Part shown: piece after piece, positions 1 through 10,600 of the stretch
Layout of the letters: every line of letters begins with the position of its first letter
Numbering within the stretch: position 1 is the stretch's first letter
Origin: Babesia bovis T2Bo
Lineage: Eukaryota > Apicomplexa > Aconoidasida > Piroplasmida > Babesiidae
Length of the DNA stretch: 64,000 nucleotides
NCBI RefSeq assembly: GCF_000165395.2
Contig: NC_067396.1
Span: 682,001-746,000, forward strand
Reading direction: 5' to 3'
The notes under the pieces: generated by a model
What the model saw: only the letters and a program-made list of their open reading frames with translations
Databases searched by the model: none
Told to the model about the DNA's origin: nothing
Translations under genes and position numbers: made by a program

Positions 1-454
1 ATAGTGTATAAAGTCATTTACTCATTTCCTCAAATGATTGGATTCTGCCGGTTGTGGATTCCTTCAATTTTGCGTCTCATGTTTTTTTGAACGCTGGTAA
101 CAAGTATATAACGATGATCTATATAAGATATTTAAGTTCCATTTCAGTGTATAGTACGTAGTAAGTGATTACATTCGCACGATTCTTTACCGCGGTACAC
201 ACTGACGGATAACGCGTTATTACAACGAATTATAACAACTATTCGATGCACAAGCACATATATAATTCTCATCGACATTCCTATACCATGTCTACACCTA
301 TGTTTCGCTGTTTTTATTTTTGGCATTATTTCTAATATGTTATTTACAAAGAGTTTCAGCTGCAATCTTGATTGGGGAAGTTTGGTTGTGTGTTTTATTT
401 AGATTTTAACCATATGTGTAGCTCTATTTAACGTTTCCGTGCACGCTATATTGA
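1..454. other. No confident gene
   Basis: AT-rich sequence at the window edge. A short minus-strand ORF (144-365) carries an internal start giving MPKIKTAKHR, followed by a plausible GT-AG intron. It could be the 5' end of a small basic protein running off the window edge, but I could not join it to a recognisable exon. Confidence 0.3.
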
Positions 455-1291
455 ATGTCAAGCTATTTCATAAAATTCTATCAGGGAGCATTTTATCGTA
501 TGTATCCTTCAAAGTACTATCCTCATGTTCATGAAGTATATACAATAAACCATCAAGTTTTACCTGAATTACGTCAGCTTAAGGTCCAACGCATTGCTCG
601 AGTGAAGTACGATCTCCCTCCGATAGTACGTAAGTTAGCGATTTCTGACCTCATATATAGTTGTTTCATTAGATTCATAACAGTGATTACACAATTAACA
701 TAGTTTTCATTATTTAAACGGTGTTGTTAATATGTTTTTTGCTAGAAGCTTTATCTGTGGATTCCATGTAGCCATGGCAATACTGTAGTTAACTAATGTC
801 TTTCACAAGTTAATCTCCATGTACAAAGTAACGGTAGATGTTTCAAGTTATTATTTTAAATTACATTTTCTCTCTGATCTACGTACTAACAGTGTTACAG
901 ACTACATTATAGGACCTAGCATAGAATACATGGTCCTTGAAGACTCTTGTGTAGATATTGACAAGAAGCAAATATCACACAAAACAATAGGATTAACTAT
1001 GCGAAATACTTATAGGCAAGTTTTTTGAGATGATGAATAATATGGTTGCAGCTACGAAGAAACTGCTACATTTGAGATCGTAGATGAAGGATTATGCAAT
1101 TACAAGTGTTCGACTGATTTTAGGATAACTGGGTTTTCATTTCTCAACTCTACATTGGAAACTGTAGGTTGCCCTTTTCTTTGTAGGTGCTAACGTTACT
1201 CCAGGTAGCAAAACATGTGGTAGCAGAATTTTCAAAGAATGAAGCGGTTAAAAACGCGCTTCTTCAAGCTGCTAGCAACAACGATGGATAG
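455..1291 (+). CDS. PRELI/UPS (MSF1-like) domain protein
   Basis: Probable mitochondrial intermembrane-space lipid-transfer protein of the PRELI/Ups1/Slowmo family, which shuttles phosphatidic acid or phosphatidylserine between mitochondrial membranes. The first exon has the family opening RMYPSKYYPHVHEV and, after a charged linker, RIARVKYDLPPIVR. A later exon gives IEYMVLEDSCVD, matching the conserved 'edS.vD' strand. After an intron (GTTTTTTGAG...GCAG) come YEETATFEIVDEG and TGFSFLNSTLETV. A last exon VAKHVVAEFSKNEAV forms the C-terminal helix and ends at TAG 1289-1291. At least four exons; the joins between 630 and 900 are not resolved. Family assignment is by pattern recognition and is fairly secure; the lipid substrate is unknown. 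Confidence 0.65.
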
Positions 1292-1362
1292 AATTGTTTT
1301 CTTAAAAGATTAAACACATCTAATCAGTCTTTACAGATTTCCAGTTACCTTATATTTTATGT

Positions 1363-1911
1363 TCATAACGCCGCTTGGGCTACACCCGGTTTATGGGACA
1401 ACAGGTACTCCAAACGTTCTAAGATGAAGAAAGCGATAACCGTACTGATATCCACCCCGTACAAGACGGGTATCATGCTTTGAAACGGCTTGATATATGC
1501 GTTGGTAGCTTGATAAATAGCATCAAAGGGGAATATATACGGATTAGCCTGAGGTAACCACTCCAAAAGGTTCCTAATGTACAGCAGAAACCTGAAGATT
1601 CTAATGCTGTATACAGCGCTTAATAAAATACTAGCGCTATAGTTCTTCCAGATGTTCAGAAAAGTGCGATGTAATTCTATGTTCGGTGAGGTTGTCTTTT
1701 CTAGAGAACTTGGTTGTGACAAGGGCGATACCACTGTTGATAGAGATTGTCTTCGTCCGTAGGTTGTTTGCCTGTATGCTACACTGCACTCCTTTGCGTA
1801 TATATATGGTTTATGGTACTGCAACTGCTTATTCCACTCATAGGACTTTGATGATATTGCTGCGGCGTAGAGAGTGTGTATCAACACACATATGAATATA
1901 ACTATCTTCAT
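1363..1911 (-). CDS. YggT/YCF19 family membrane protein, apicoplast-type leader
   Basis: Single-exon 182-residue protein. Residues 1-18 form a signal peptide (MKIVIFICVLIHTLYAAA), followed by about 70 polar, Ser/Thr/Lys-rich residues like an apicoplast transit peptide. The C-terminal half holds a YGGT domain: hydrophobic helices near 93-113 and 150-168 flank NPYIFPFDAIYQATNAYIKP and VLYGVDISTVIAFFILERL, which match the family motif of a terminal helix, a PIRR-like turn and 'G.D.SpivA..ll'. In plants and algae the YCF19/YLMG relatives sit in plastid membranes and affect nucleoid distribution. Apicoplast location here is inferred from the leader only. Confidence 0.7.
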   Translation of the reverse strand: MKIVIFICVLIHTLYAAAISSKSYEWNKQLQYHKPYIYAKECSVAYRQTTYGRRQSLSTVVSPLSQPSSLEKTTSPNIELHRTFLNIWKNYSASILLSAVYSIRIFRFLLYIRNLLEWLPQANPYIFPFDAIYQATNAYIKPFQSMIPVLYGVDISTVIAFFILERLEYLLSHKPGVAQAAL

Positions 1912-2047
1912 ATCACATTGACATTATTTTACATATCAAAATTGACATAATGACAACCAACCTTCCTTTTATTTTATAACAAATCACAGTATTGTCAACC
2001 TCGATTGTAGTGTCATAAGTAAGTACTTTTGCGATTACACTTCAATA

Positions 2048-2376
2048 ATGACTTCTCAAACGAATACCACGGTAACAACCCACAATAGCAGTCGTTTAAA
2101 AGTAGTGAGCTCTGGTAATAAAGGGGAATTCCAAGATGATCTAATATATGAAACAATAGCATTAGGAGATTGCCACTATGACAAAGATCAAAAGATTTTT
2201 TACTATATGTGTCCATGCGGCGATCTTTTTGAATTTTCATTGGGTCAGCTTTTAGATGGTAAGTATATTTAATCAGATGTTAATGCCGTATAGGCAACCT
2301 AGTGTCTGAATGCCCAAGTTGTTCCTTACGCGTAAGGATTGACCTTAAGGATGGTGACTTGGAACCATACATGTGA
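2048..2376 (+). CDS. DPH3: Diphthamide biosynthesis protein 3 (CSL zinc finger)
   Basis: Electron donor for the DPH1/DPH2 radical enzyme that starts diphthamide formation on elongation factor 2; cytosolic. Exon 1 (2048-2258) carries CPCGDLFEFSLGQLLDG. A 35-nt intron (GTAAGT...TATAG, 2259-2293) is removed. Exon 2 (2294-2376) gives NLVSECPSCSLRVRIDLKDG. The joined protein holds the four CSL-finger cysteines (CPCGD...CPSCSL) and is about 97 residues, slightly longer than usual because of a Thr/Ser-rich N-terminus of about 35 residues. Recognition is strong from the paired Cys motifs. Confidence 0.88.
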
Positions 2377-2530
2377 AAGATACGTGAACATTGGAGTCAT
2401 ATAAATGGGTTATATTTGAAGATTCCATTTATTTGTGCACTAGGGATTGGACATAATCTTTACATTCCAGGTTTTACAGTCGACTAAGAATTTCAGTCAG
2501 AGGGAAAGCATCCCATTTGAAGTGTATGAT

Positions 2531-4577
2531 CTATTGTTTTGAGGATTTCTCATGTCTGGTACCACATGTCTTCTTCTTTTTGCCCTTGGGTACCATCTAG
2601 TACACATGATATGGCACATGAATCGCTTACTTTATAGGGCATCCCACGATATTTAAGGATTTCCGGAAGAATAGCTGTAGATATTCGGCATATTCTGCAG
2701 TCAAAAGACGTTCGTCATTGCAGAAAACGGCAAAGCCCGGTGGCTTGCTATGAACCTAACAGCATCATTTGGTCTTTACATTTTGTACCTACCTGGCAAA
2801 CGTAATATATATTAAGTCGTTTTCCATGTATATATGGTGGCTTTTGTAAGAAGAGAGCTTCGTGTAGTACGTCATTTAGCAGTGCAGTTGGGAAGTTCTT
2901 TGAGAACTATCACTCCAATGTAAAAAAGTGACCACGGACCTACCTGATCGTAGGCGTCGGAACATGCCTGCAATATATTATAAACACGTTGCTTCGTTTT
3001 TGTCGAAGTGAATATGACGTCAGCGTAATCCACCCAGTGCAGTTTATCTTTAACGTAGCCGAGGGCGTTCTTATACACATTAGGATCTTTATCTATAAGA
3101 TCCCATTTATTACAAACAATAACTGCTGCTCTGTTTTCCATCCTTATAACTTCCGCTAGTTTTAAATCATTACGTGAGATACCCCAATTGGCGTCTATTA
3201 CCAGTACGCATACATCACTCCTTCTGATGGCCTATACAATATCATGGTTCCACTTTTCATAGGTACATACATTCAAACCGCGTCCTTTAGGCAGGAATGA
3301 CCGACGATTCTGTGTTTGTATTCGCATTCCTGCCGTATCTATGAGGAGATATTGGCGACCTTCTGTAGCACAATGTGACAGTAACTCATATAACATATAC
3401 ACGTGGTTCACAATACAGCAGCCTCACTGCACTATTTTACCATATAGCCGCACCTACTGTGACGCAACTCACTTTCGGAGACCGTAACTTCGACGTTGTC
3501 CAACGTAGTTCCTTCATTTGAAGATACTAAACAACGATTGGTTCCTGATAGGAGGTTAACCAATGAGCTCTTGCCGCAGTTTGGTCTATATACAATAGCA
3601 GGAATGGTTTGGAAGACTACCTTCCAACAAAAGATACGATTACATCATGATCATCTTCCACTGTCGACGTTTCAAAGTTTTTAACGCATCTGTATCTGTC
3701 ATGTGGCAACAACATCTTACAAACTCTATCAGCAGTTCAGCTAGCCCAGTACCATGGATTGCGCTAACCGGGTACGGTTTCCCCAATCCTAACCTCCAAA
3801 ATTGCTGTGATAATGTATTTTTCGTATTGCAGTGCTCACCTCTGCCAGGACATCACCGAAGTGGAAAGCTTCGCACTTGTTAACACAGAGGATGATCCGC
3901 AGTTGAGCATTCTGCTTCTTTGCATTTAAAACAAAGTTGCTAACATCGATATCTGCATCAGTAATGCCGCATTGTCCGTCGACGATGACGATTGCGACCT
4001 GCGCCTCCTTTAGCGAATCCTTGCATTGTGCTTTTATCTGAATTAGATATTTTGCTGCTATGTGATACATACGGACTCTGCATATATTGTTTCATCTCCA
4101 ATACCACCTGTGTCTACTAGGCGGAATTTACGGCCCTCCCATTCGGCAAGTGCATACTGTCGGTCCCTGAGGAAGGTACGTACGTGATATATTTGAGACC
4201 AACCTCGTAGTTCCTGGTTCATCTGACACAATGCTACCTCGGTGATACTGTTAAATTATTAATACAATAATAGACGTATTATTATTTACATCTTTTAGAT
4301 GACACTATTGCCCTACCTGTTTTGATACACGATTGAACAGCGAGGATTTGCCTACATTTGGTCTACCCACTAAAGCTACAATAGGCAAAGATTGGGTGAT
4401 TCCCTCGGGCTCTTCCGATGCAGCGTTTAGGCGGTGTGTATGATTATGGGTATAGAGTAAACGAGTAGGCGACAAAACCGGTTTTATACTTTTATATTGA
4501 CTATATAATCCTTGTCTACGATACCCACATACATCAGACACTATTAAACAGCACAGAATGACCGTTAGTAGGCCCAT
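2531..4577 (-). CDS. Der/EngA double GTPase, apicoplast-type leader
   Basis: Tandem-GTPase ribosome assembly factor, probably acting on the apicoplast large ribosomal subunit. Exon 1 (4577 downward) opens with a signal peptide ([18 protein letters not shown]), a basic linker and the first P-loop [15 protein letters not shown]. The exon at 4070-3789 holds [15 protein letters not shown] and a G4 motif FVLNAKK...CVNKCE. A second G domain follows: its G1 region reads SLVNRLLSGTNR on the minus strand near 3560, and its G4 is [11 protein letters not shown] near 3100. The C-terminal KH-like domain is in small exons: [20 protein letters not shown], then [18 protein letters not shown], then a lysine-rich tail ending at the TAG at 2531-2533. 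At least seven exons. The two-GTPase plus KH layout identifies Der. Confidence 0.8.
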
Positions 4578-4880
4578 GAAATGATCTTATTAAGTACTAC
4601 ATATTTATTTCGGTGCAACCCACACATGAATATACATTTCAATCAACACAATATACACATTGTGTTATTTAATTCTAAAACACAAACTTTGAGCTGATTA
4701 GTTTTTGTAAATATGCTGATATAATCAATATGTTTCGCCACGAATCCATAGTTTAAGCTCTAGATTCCACCAAAACGTTGTTCTAATTAACAGGAGATTG
4801 AACGTATGGCATAATGTGTATATAAGTGTTTTTGCTCTTAATTATTATCAATCAAACACAAGGGAATATGACCCATGTTA
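4578..4880. other. Intergenic, nothing recognised
   Basis: AT-rich spacer between two minus-strand genes. It should contain the promoter of the Der gene and the 3' end of the POLD3-like gene. No ORF, repeat or RNA gene was seen. Confidence 0.4.
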
Positions 4881-6446
4881 TTACTTTTTGAAGAATGACC
4901 TGTAGTACATTGATACATTGGCGATGTATACTTACATTAGGGTAGATTGATTAAGATTCTTACGCGTTGATTGTTGAACCGGCTTCTTAATATCTGGTTT
5001 TTGTTGCCCTATGTTTTCTTTCTTCGATGAAGATACTGAATCATTCTTGGTTGGAGCTGATACTTGTACGTATTCATCATTTTCTTCAACCACAAAATAT
5101 CCACTGTCGACATATGTCCTCTCCTTTGTAACCTAGACAGATGTTTATTCATAATAGATAGCAGCTTACCTTTTCGATATATGTATGCGTGCTTGGTACA
5201 GATTTTTGAGGTTGTGGGTTCTCCTCTTCAACATTTTCTTCTGCACATAGGTATGAATGGTCACCATCAGATCTTACCGCATCCAAACAGTGTCACATCT
5301 TCTTCTTTATCATTCTCGCTAGTTACATCATGGCGTTTTGCGTTTAACTTTGTCTTTTCATTTACCCTCTTAGATACAGAACCTTCTGTTTTAATTGGAG
5401 GTACATCCACAGTGATAACAGACTCCTTATGTCCCTTCTTTTGCACTACGTCAGGCGGAGTGCTTGCTTTGTTTTGTGGTGATGTTTCAGCAGTAATGTT
5501 ATCTTTGACATGGTTTTCATTTGCCTTTGTACTCGAAACCTTTGGACGCTTATTTTCTCTTTCAGTCTTGATAGTTTCCAGATTATTTAACTGCTTCTTT
5601 GGCTCTTTTTTAATTTGCTGAAATGTCTGAACTATTGATGGCTTGCGAATGCTTGAAGGAGCACAAAGGGCACTATCCCTGAAGGGTGCATATAATTAAT
5701 CTTAATATGGCTTACCCTTGCTTTATTACTTCATATTTCCTTGGTTTTACAACTCCATTTACCCATTGAGCGTGTCTGTTAATTATTATCCTTTCTCTTG
5801 GAGTACTTACTTTGGTATGTACAGCATTTCGCTCATGGCCGCATTTTTGAGTTCATTCTTTATCACATCAATTTCATGTAGCCAGCAAAATCTATCCACT
5901 TCGCAGGCACTTTTTACAGTCATTCTACGTAGCGCGAAAATTGTAGTACTTAAATCATTACCAGACTTTTTGAGACCTGTATTATGCATTAACATGAACC
6001 ATTTTTAGTTAAAGATAATTCATCCACGATTATGCAAAAGAACGCTATAACTGCTGACAAATATTATGGCACGTAGTTTCTAGGAGTTTTAAATTCCGGT
6101 TAACCGATGCATATGGGCTCAAGATAACGAAAACAAGGAATCTCACATACCTGTCAATTCAGTATTTGTTTTGTGCGATAAGACGAGATTGTTTTGGTCA
6201 TCTTTATATGATACGGAATAAACAATTGCGACGTCATCTTTATTAGCAGCAAATTCAGATACAACACTATAAAGTATGAGATACATAGTACCATTATAAC
6301 TTACTTTATGGATTCGTTAATATCTTGATTAAGCGCTTTCGATATAATTGGTAGGGTGGCCTGTTCGTTGTTGAGTATATTATCAGACAACTTACACAAT
6401 CGGATTCCACAAGAAGACGTTGTACTACATCTGTTGAGTTAGCCAT
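4881..6446 (-). CDS. POLD3-like PCNA-binding protein
   Basis: Probable accessory subunit of DNA polymerase delta (POLD3/Cdc27 type). The spliced N-terminus is MANSTDVVQRLLVESDC, ATLPIISKALNQDINESI, VVSEFAANKDDVAIVYSVSY, which resembles the winged-helix start and the 'vtYlvsG' strand of POLD3. The middle is long and low in complexity: Lys/Glu/Ser-rich, with VIRKPSIVQTFQQIKKEPKK and IKTEGSVSKRVNEKTKLNAK. The last two exons join across a 36-nt intron to give a PCNA-interacting box QSTLMSFFKK directly before the stop (TAA at 4881-4883). A C-terminal PIP box after a charged linker is the hallmark of POLD3, but other PIP-box proteins cannot be excluded. At least five exons. Confidence 0.55.
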
Positions 6447-6541
6447 CTTTATGTATCAACGACTGAAATTTTGTTGTGTCATATTATCTTGGTATTCTAC
6501 ACACCACATGTAATTTTATTTTGGCTTCAGCACATTACAAA

Positions 6542-7865
6542 ATGACCGATGATTTACACATCAACCATGAAGCTATTTATAACTTTCTGTTGAATAATTT
6601 AAATGAAAGATTATCCATTGAAGGATTCGCTTATGAGCCAATTAAGATTGGCGGAGTATACTGGACTCTTACAGCTATATCTCTATTGAAGGGCAAGGTC
6701 AATGATATTCTTCACCCGAAGCTTAACGTTCGGTTAGAATCCATTGCATTGGATATAATAGAAGCGTCGAAAAATCCCGATGGCGGTTTTGGCAACGGTC
6801 CCGGTCATCCTTCTTCAATTATCGCAACTCACGTTAGTCAGTTTGTTTATGGATTGATATATTGTAGTACGCAATTCTATCCCTTGCTTTGCTTGGCAAG
6901 CAAGATGTTATAGATAAGGAATGTACTATCAAGTACGTATCAGGATTACAGGTACGTCTGGAATTGCGGGTAACACTTGTTTCATTTAAAGAATCCCAAC
7001 TGTTATCGTTTATATAAACATGTGATACCTTTAAAGTGCATTTTGTGTGCTACATTCATAGTCCATTTATGTGCTATACCTTTTTTGGCGTCCAATTCTT
7101 TGTTGCAGAATCGCGATGGCAGTTTCAACAGCGACCATTTTGGTGAGGCTGATGCTCGGTAAGCTATGATGAAAATCATAAATCATGTTGTAGTCACGTA
7201 TACAGCGGGGTAATATGCCTATCGGTATTAGGTGGTTTAGATACTATTGACATGAGCAAAACCGTTGATTTTTTACTTAACTGCCAGAATCCTAACGGGG
7301 GTTTTGGGTGGTACCCCGAAGGTGAGTCACACGGTGCTGCTACTTTCTGTTGCGTTGGAGCATTGTCGGAGTTGGGTGCGTTACATTTGGTTGATACTAC
7401 TGCTTTGGGTATATGGCTATCAGAGCGGCAAACTCCAGGTAAGCATGACGATTGTATACATTGATGTGCCATGACTATATTTGTATGGCTTAACAAAACA
7501 TTTTAGGTGGTGGTTGTAACGGCAGGGCAGAGAAGGCTCCCGATATTTGTTATTCTTGGTGGGTAATATCTGCATTAACCAACATTGGTGCGTTGCTAAA
7601 ATTCTATTAAACACACATTCTCTAAGGCCGATCTGCATGGTTTGACAAGACTAAGCTCACAGAGTTTATTTGTCGTTCTCAGAATAGGGACGATGGAGGT
7701 ATAGCTTACTTCCCCGGTTACATAGGGGATGTATTCCATACATTCTTTGCCTTAGCTGCTTTATCTTTGATTGATCACAAGGGATTTGGGCTTGAGCCTA
7801 TCCATGCTAGATACGCTACCACCTCCTATGGTTTGGAAGGTTTGATTAACTTGTCAAGTAATTAA
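6542..7865 (+). CDS. Rab geranylgeranyltransferase beta subunit
   Basis: Catalytic beta subunit of geranylgeranyltransferase II, which attaches geranylgeranyl groups to Rab GTPases. It has repeated prenyltransferase alpha-alpha barrel motifs: [57 protein letters not shown], and [20 protein letters not shown]. The zinc ligands are visible as Asp and Cys in [14 protein letters not shown] and His in [12 protein letters not shown]. Start 6542 is preferred over an upstream in-frame codon because [16 protein letters not shown] matches family length. At least six exons with short introns. The last exon is read through to TAA at 7863-7865. An alternative splice (intron 7858-7890) would continue to 7952, antisense to the SAC3 gene. 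Confidence 0.85.
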
Positions 7866-7869
7866 TATA

Positions 7870-9842
7870 TTACAATTTTTTATTGCGTAGCAACGGTGAG
7901 GCAAGGAATGCCTCCAAAGATTTCTTACAGTCTATGTTACCATTTGCGTTAAACACAGCGCCGTTTGTCCTGTATAATATACACTAATGACGCCTAACTT
8001 ACGTGATGAAAGATTCGCACTCCTTCGTGGACACGAACCGCAGTACATCCTTGACAGTATCTACGGAGAGAAACATGGCGGTTTTAGCCATGTTTACTAA
8101 AGCGTCCATGCGGAAGCGTGGTTCAAACATTTTGAACAAGAACTGTGAAAAGAAAGGTGGTTTAGTTATTGTCGTATTCATTTCTGCGGCGGTTACATCT
8201 CGGTATGTCAGCCCTTCTGAAAAGTCGTCTGTAGAGAAGGCATCGTTATATACATCTTCTAGGCACCTTATAGCTTCCATTTGGCTCGTATCTGCCATTT
8301 TGAAATATTCCACAAAGTTGCCTTCAGCCAATACTTCTCTGATTTTATTGGCATATATGAAGTACGATGTATTTTTGAACTCTGATGTCAGAATGCCTGG
8401 TTAATGATTAAATAACGTCTAGAAAACATACGTAAGTATCGTAGCATTCCCATTTGCATATTTTGCATTGCGAGGTACATCATAAAATAGCACTCGAATT
8501 CCAATCTATAATGCGGCATGTCGTTGAGCTGGCAATTCAATTGCCTCAATTGCGTTTGGCATTGATTAAATTGATCTAAATCTCCGTATATTAGGGCAAC
8601 TCGTGCGTTTGTAGCGTATAACTTGGCCACGAACGGACTACGTATATGCTGCACTTGAATATCTTGTCGTATTGACCTAAACTGTTCTTCTATGTATTTA
8701 TAATTCCCAGTCTTCATGAACTCATCAAACACATGCCTAAACGCTCGTTTAAGCACATGTTCTGGTCTAACAGTTGCAGGGTTCGGTTCCGCAGTTAGTC
8801 TCAGGTACGGTTTTTCTAATGCTTCGCATACACCAACGATAGCCACTCCTTTCTTCGGACTGAAATTATATACCTATAGATAATTACAATGACACTATGC
8901 AACATACCGATTGAGTATTGGCAAAGCTTTTAAATCTCTCAGACCGTTGTTGTTTTTTGCCATCACCACTATTAGTCTCAACGGGCCTTACTCGTTGTAT
9001 TCTCGGGCAATCAACTCCGTATAATTCATTATCTCCTCGTTTCCATTGTGAATTTATTTTCTGCTTTGTAGTTTTCATTGAACTATCGTGGGTTCTATGT
9101 TTATCATTGGTTTGCTTTAGCTCAGTTTCGGACGTGTCACTGTTTTGTTTGGTGTTGATATGCCCACTCATAATATCATCCGCATTGGGTATGACCATGT
9201 CTTTGAACTTTAGTGTCCCGTTTCTAAAGCCGATGCAATATACGTTACTGATACTAACCTGTATTTTTGGACAATACTTTCAACGAATTCGCTTATTTTA
9301 GTACGGAATGCTCTTGAGCATGCACCCTGAATGTAACATGTGGGATTTATACTGCCTTATCAACTTACCATTGAATGTTGCGCATATAGTTTCTGGATCC
9401 ACTTATTTATATCGTCCATGGTAGGGGCGGAAGCGTCCACTGTTCGCTTCGGATGCGATACAGGCTCCGCAGGACCGATTTCAACATCATGTGAAAAGTG
9501 ATTAGCTATGATGCTACTAGTTTTGACTCCCACTGGATCTTTGTTGGGACCATTATCATTTGGAATCTCCCTATTTTCTCCGTGTTCATGTTTTGACAAT
9601 GTAGCTTGCTTGGTCTTGGATATTTTAAGGGTAATTGGTATTTTGTTTTTAGCGGCGATTTTATTTTTCGGTGCAGGAGTTGTGGACAAGGGTATCCTCC
9701 ATGCCTGTTCCATCTCTTTTGGCTTTATTTTAACACCCCTTAGAAGACTAGCTCTGTCATATACGCTATTAGATCCTAGGCCTACTTGCTGTACTGCGGG
9801 TACAGTTATTCCCTGGAGGCCTGGAGACTCGCCTTGGTTCAT
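7870..9842 (-). CDS. SAC3/GANP domain protein (THP3/LENG8-like)
   Basis: Nuclear mRNA-processing or export factor with a SAC3/GANP PCI fold. The N-terminal 160 residues are disordered, starting at MNQGESPGLQGITVP and ending with PTMDDINKWIQKLYAQH. The core exon (8846-8388) reads LEKPYLRLTAEPNPATVRPE, EEQFRSIRQDIQVQHIRSPF and FNQCQTQLRQLNCQ, all typical of LENG8/THP3. The next exon ends ECESFIT. A 33-nt intron leads to a final exon (TTNGAVFNANGNIDCKKSLE) matching the family C-terminus and stopping at TAA 7870-7872. Exons number at least five. The alternative upstream start at 9920 adds a hydrophobic stretch and is less likely. The 3' end lies 4 bp from the convergent prenyltransferase gene. 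Confidence 0.75.
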
Positions 9843-10600
9843 CCGTTTTCTTGCTTCGGAGCCAGCGAGTTCATCGGAGTAGCCTGCAATTGTTATATTG
9901 ATGCCAAAAATGAGAAGCATTTAGTACTACCACGTTATTTTGAACACTATATGGGTTCAATAATACAAAAAGGGGTGAAATATCATAAGTTTCATGGTAT
10001 AACTGACGTGTTACCACGAAATGAGCATATATCCGAGATAAAACTAACCCTGCTGCTTGAAATAAGCAAATAGCATGTTATAGCTTGGAGCGCATCGTCT
10101 CTTAAGCGTTTCATTGACGTCTTTCATGGTGTAGAAATATATTTTTTTATAGTTTGGTTTTGATGCTGTGTTACTGCGAGTCACGTTGCATATTGCCCAT
10201 ATAAATCGTTTTCATATTCATTGACGATATATATGTAATTTAACCTAATCAAAATGTTACTACCAAAACAACTGAATCTGTGCCATTCCGTGTTACAATA
10301 TAGTAGTACCCTGTTCTCACCGATGTTGAGTGATAATGTGCATTATTTGGGAGTATATTGTTTCTGTATAGGAAATTAAAGCACACCCATTTGTGTTCGA
10401 TTCTTATGTCATTTTAATGAATGCACATGGTGTTATTGAAAAAGTAGTTTAATGACTTTGGCAGTGTCGGCTCCTGGTCAATTGGGGGTACCACTCCTTG
10501 CGTTGTCCACACATTTCAGTATCTTACTGCACTTTATATGTATTATGTCATCTTGCGTTAGTGCGATGCATTATATTTGCGTTTGATGTTATATTAGAGG
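9843..10600. other. Divergent intergenic region
   Basis: About 760 bp between the starts of two divergently transcribed genes, expected to hold both promoters. AT-rich; no coding stretch, tRNA-like structure or repeat recognised. Confidence 0.4.

Noticed and set aside
144..365. Minus-strand ORF at the window edge starting MQLKLF/MPKIKT
   Set aside because: Too short and not joinable to a recognised downstream exon; kept only as a note in the intergenic entry.
5064..5621. 185-codon plus-strand ORF rich in Phe/Leu/Ser
   Set aside because: Antisense to the Lys/Glu-rich exon of the POLD3-like gene; hydrophobicity is the mirror of lysine codons.
9508..9882. Plus-strand ORF resembling a membrane protein
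   Set aside because: Antisense to the disordered N-terminal exon of the SAC3 gene.
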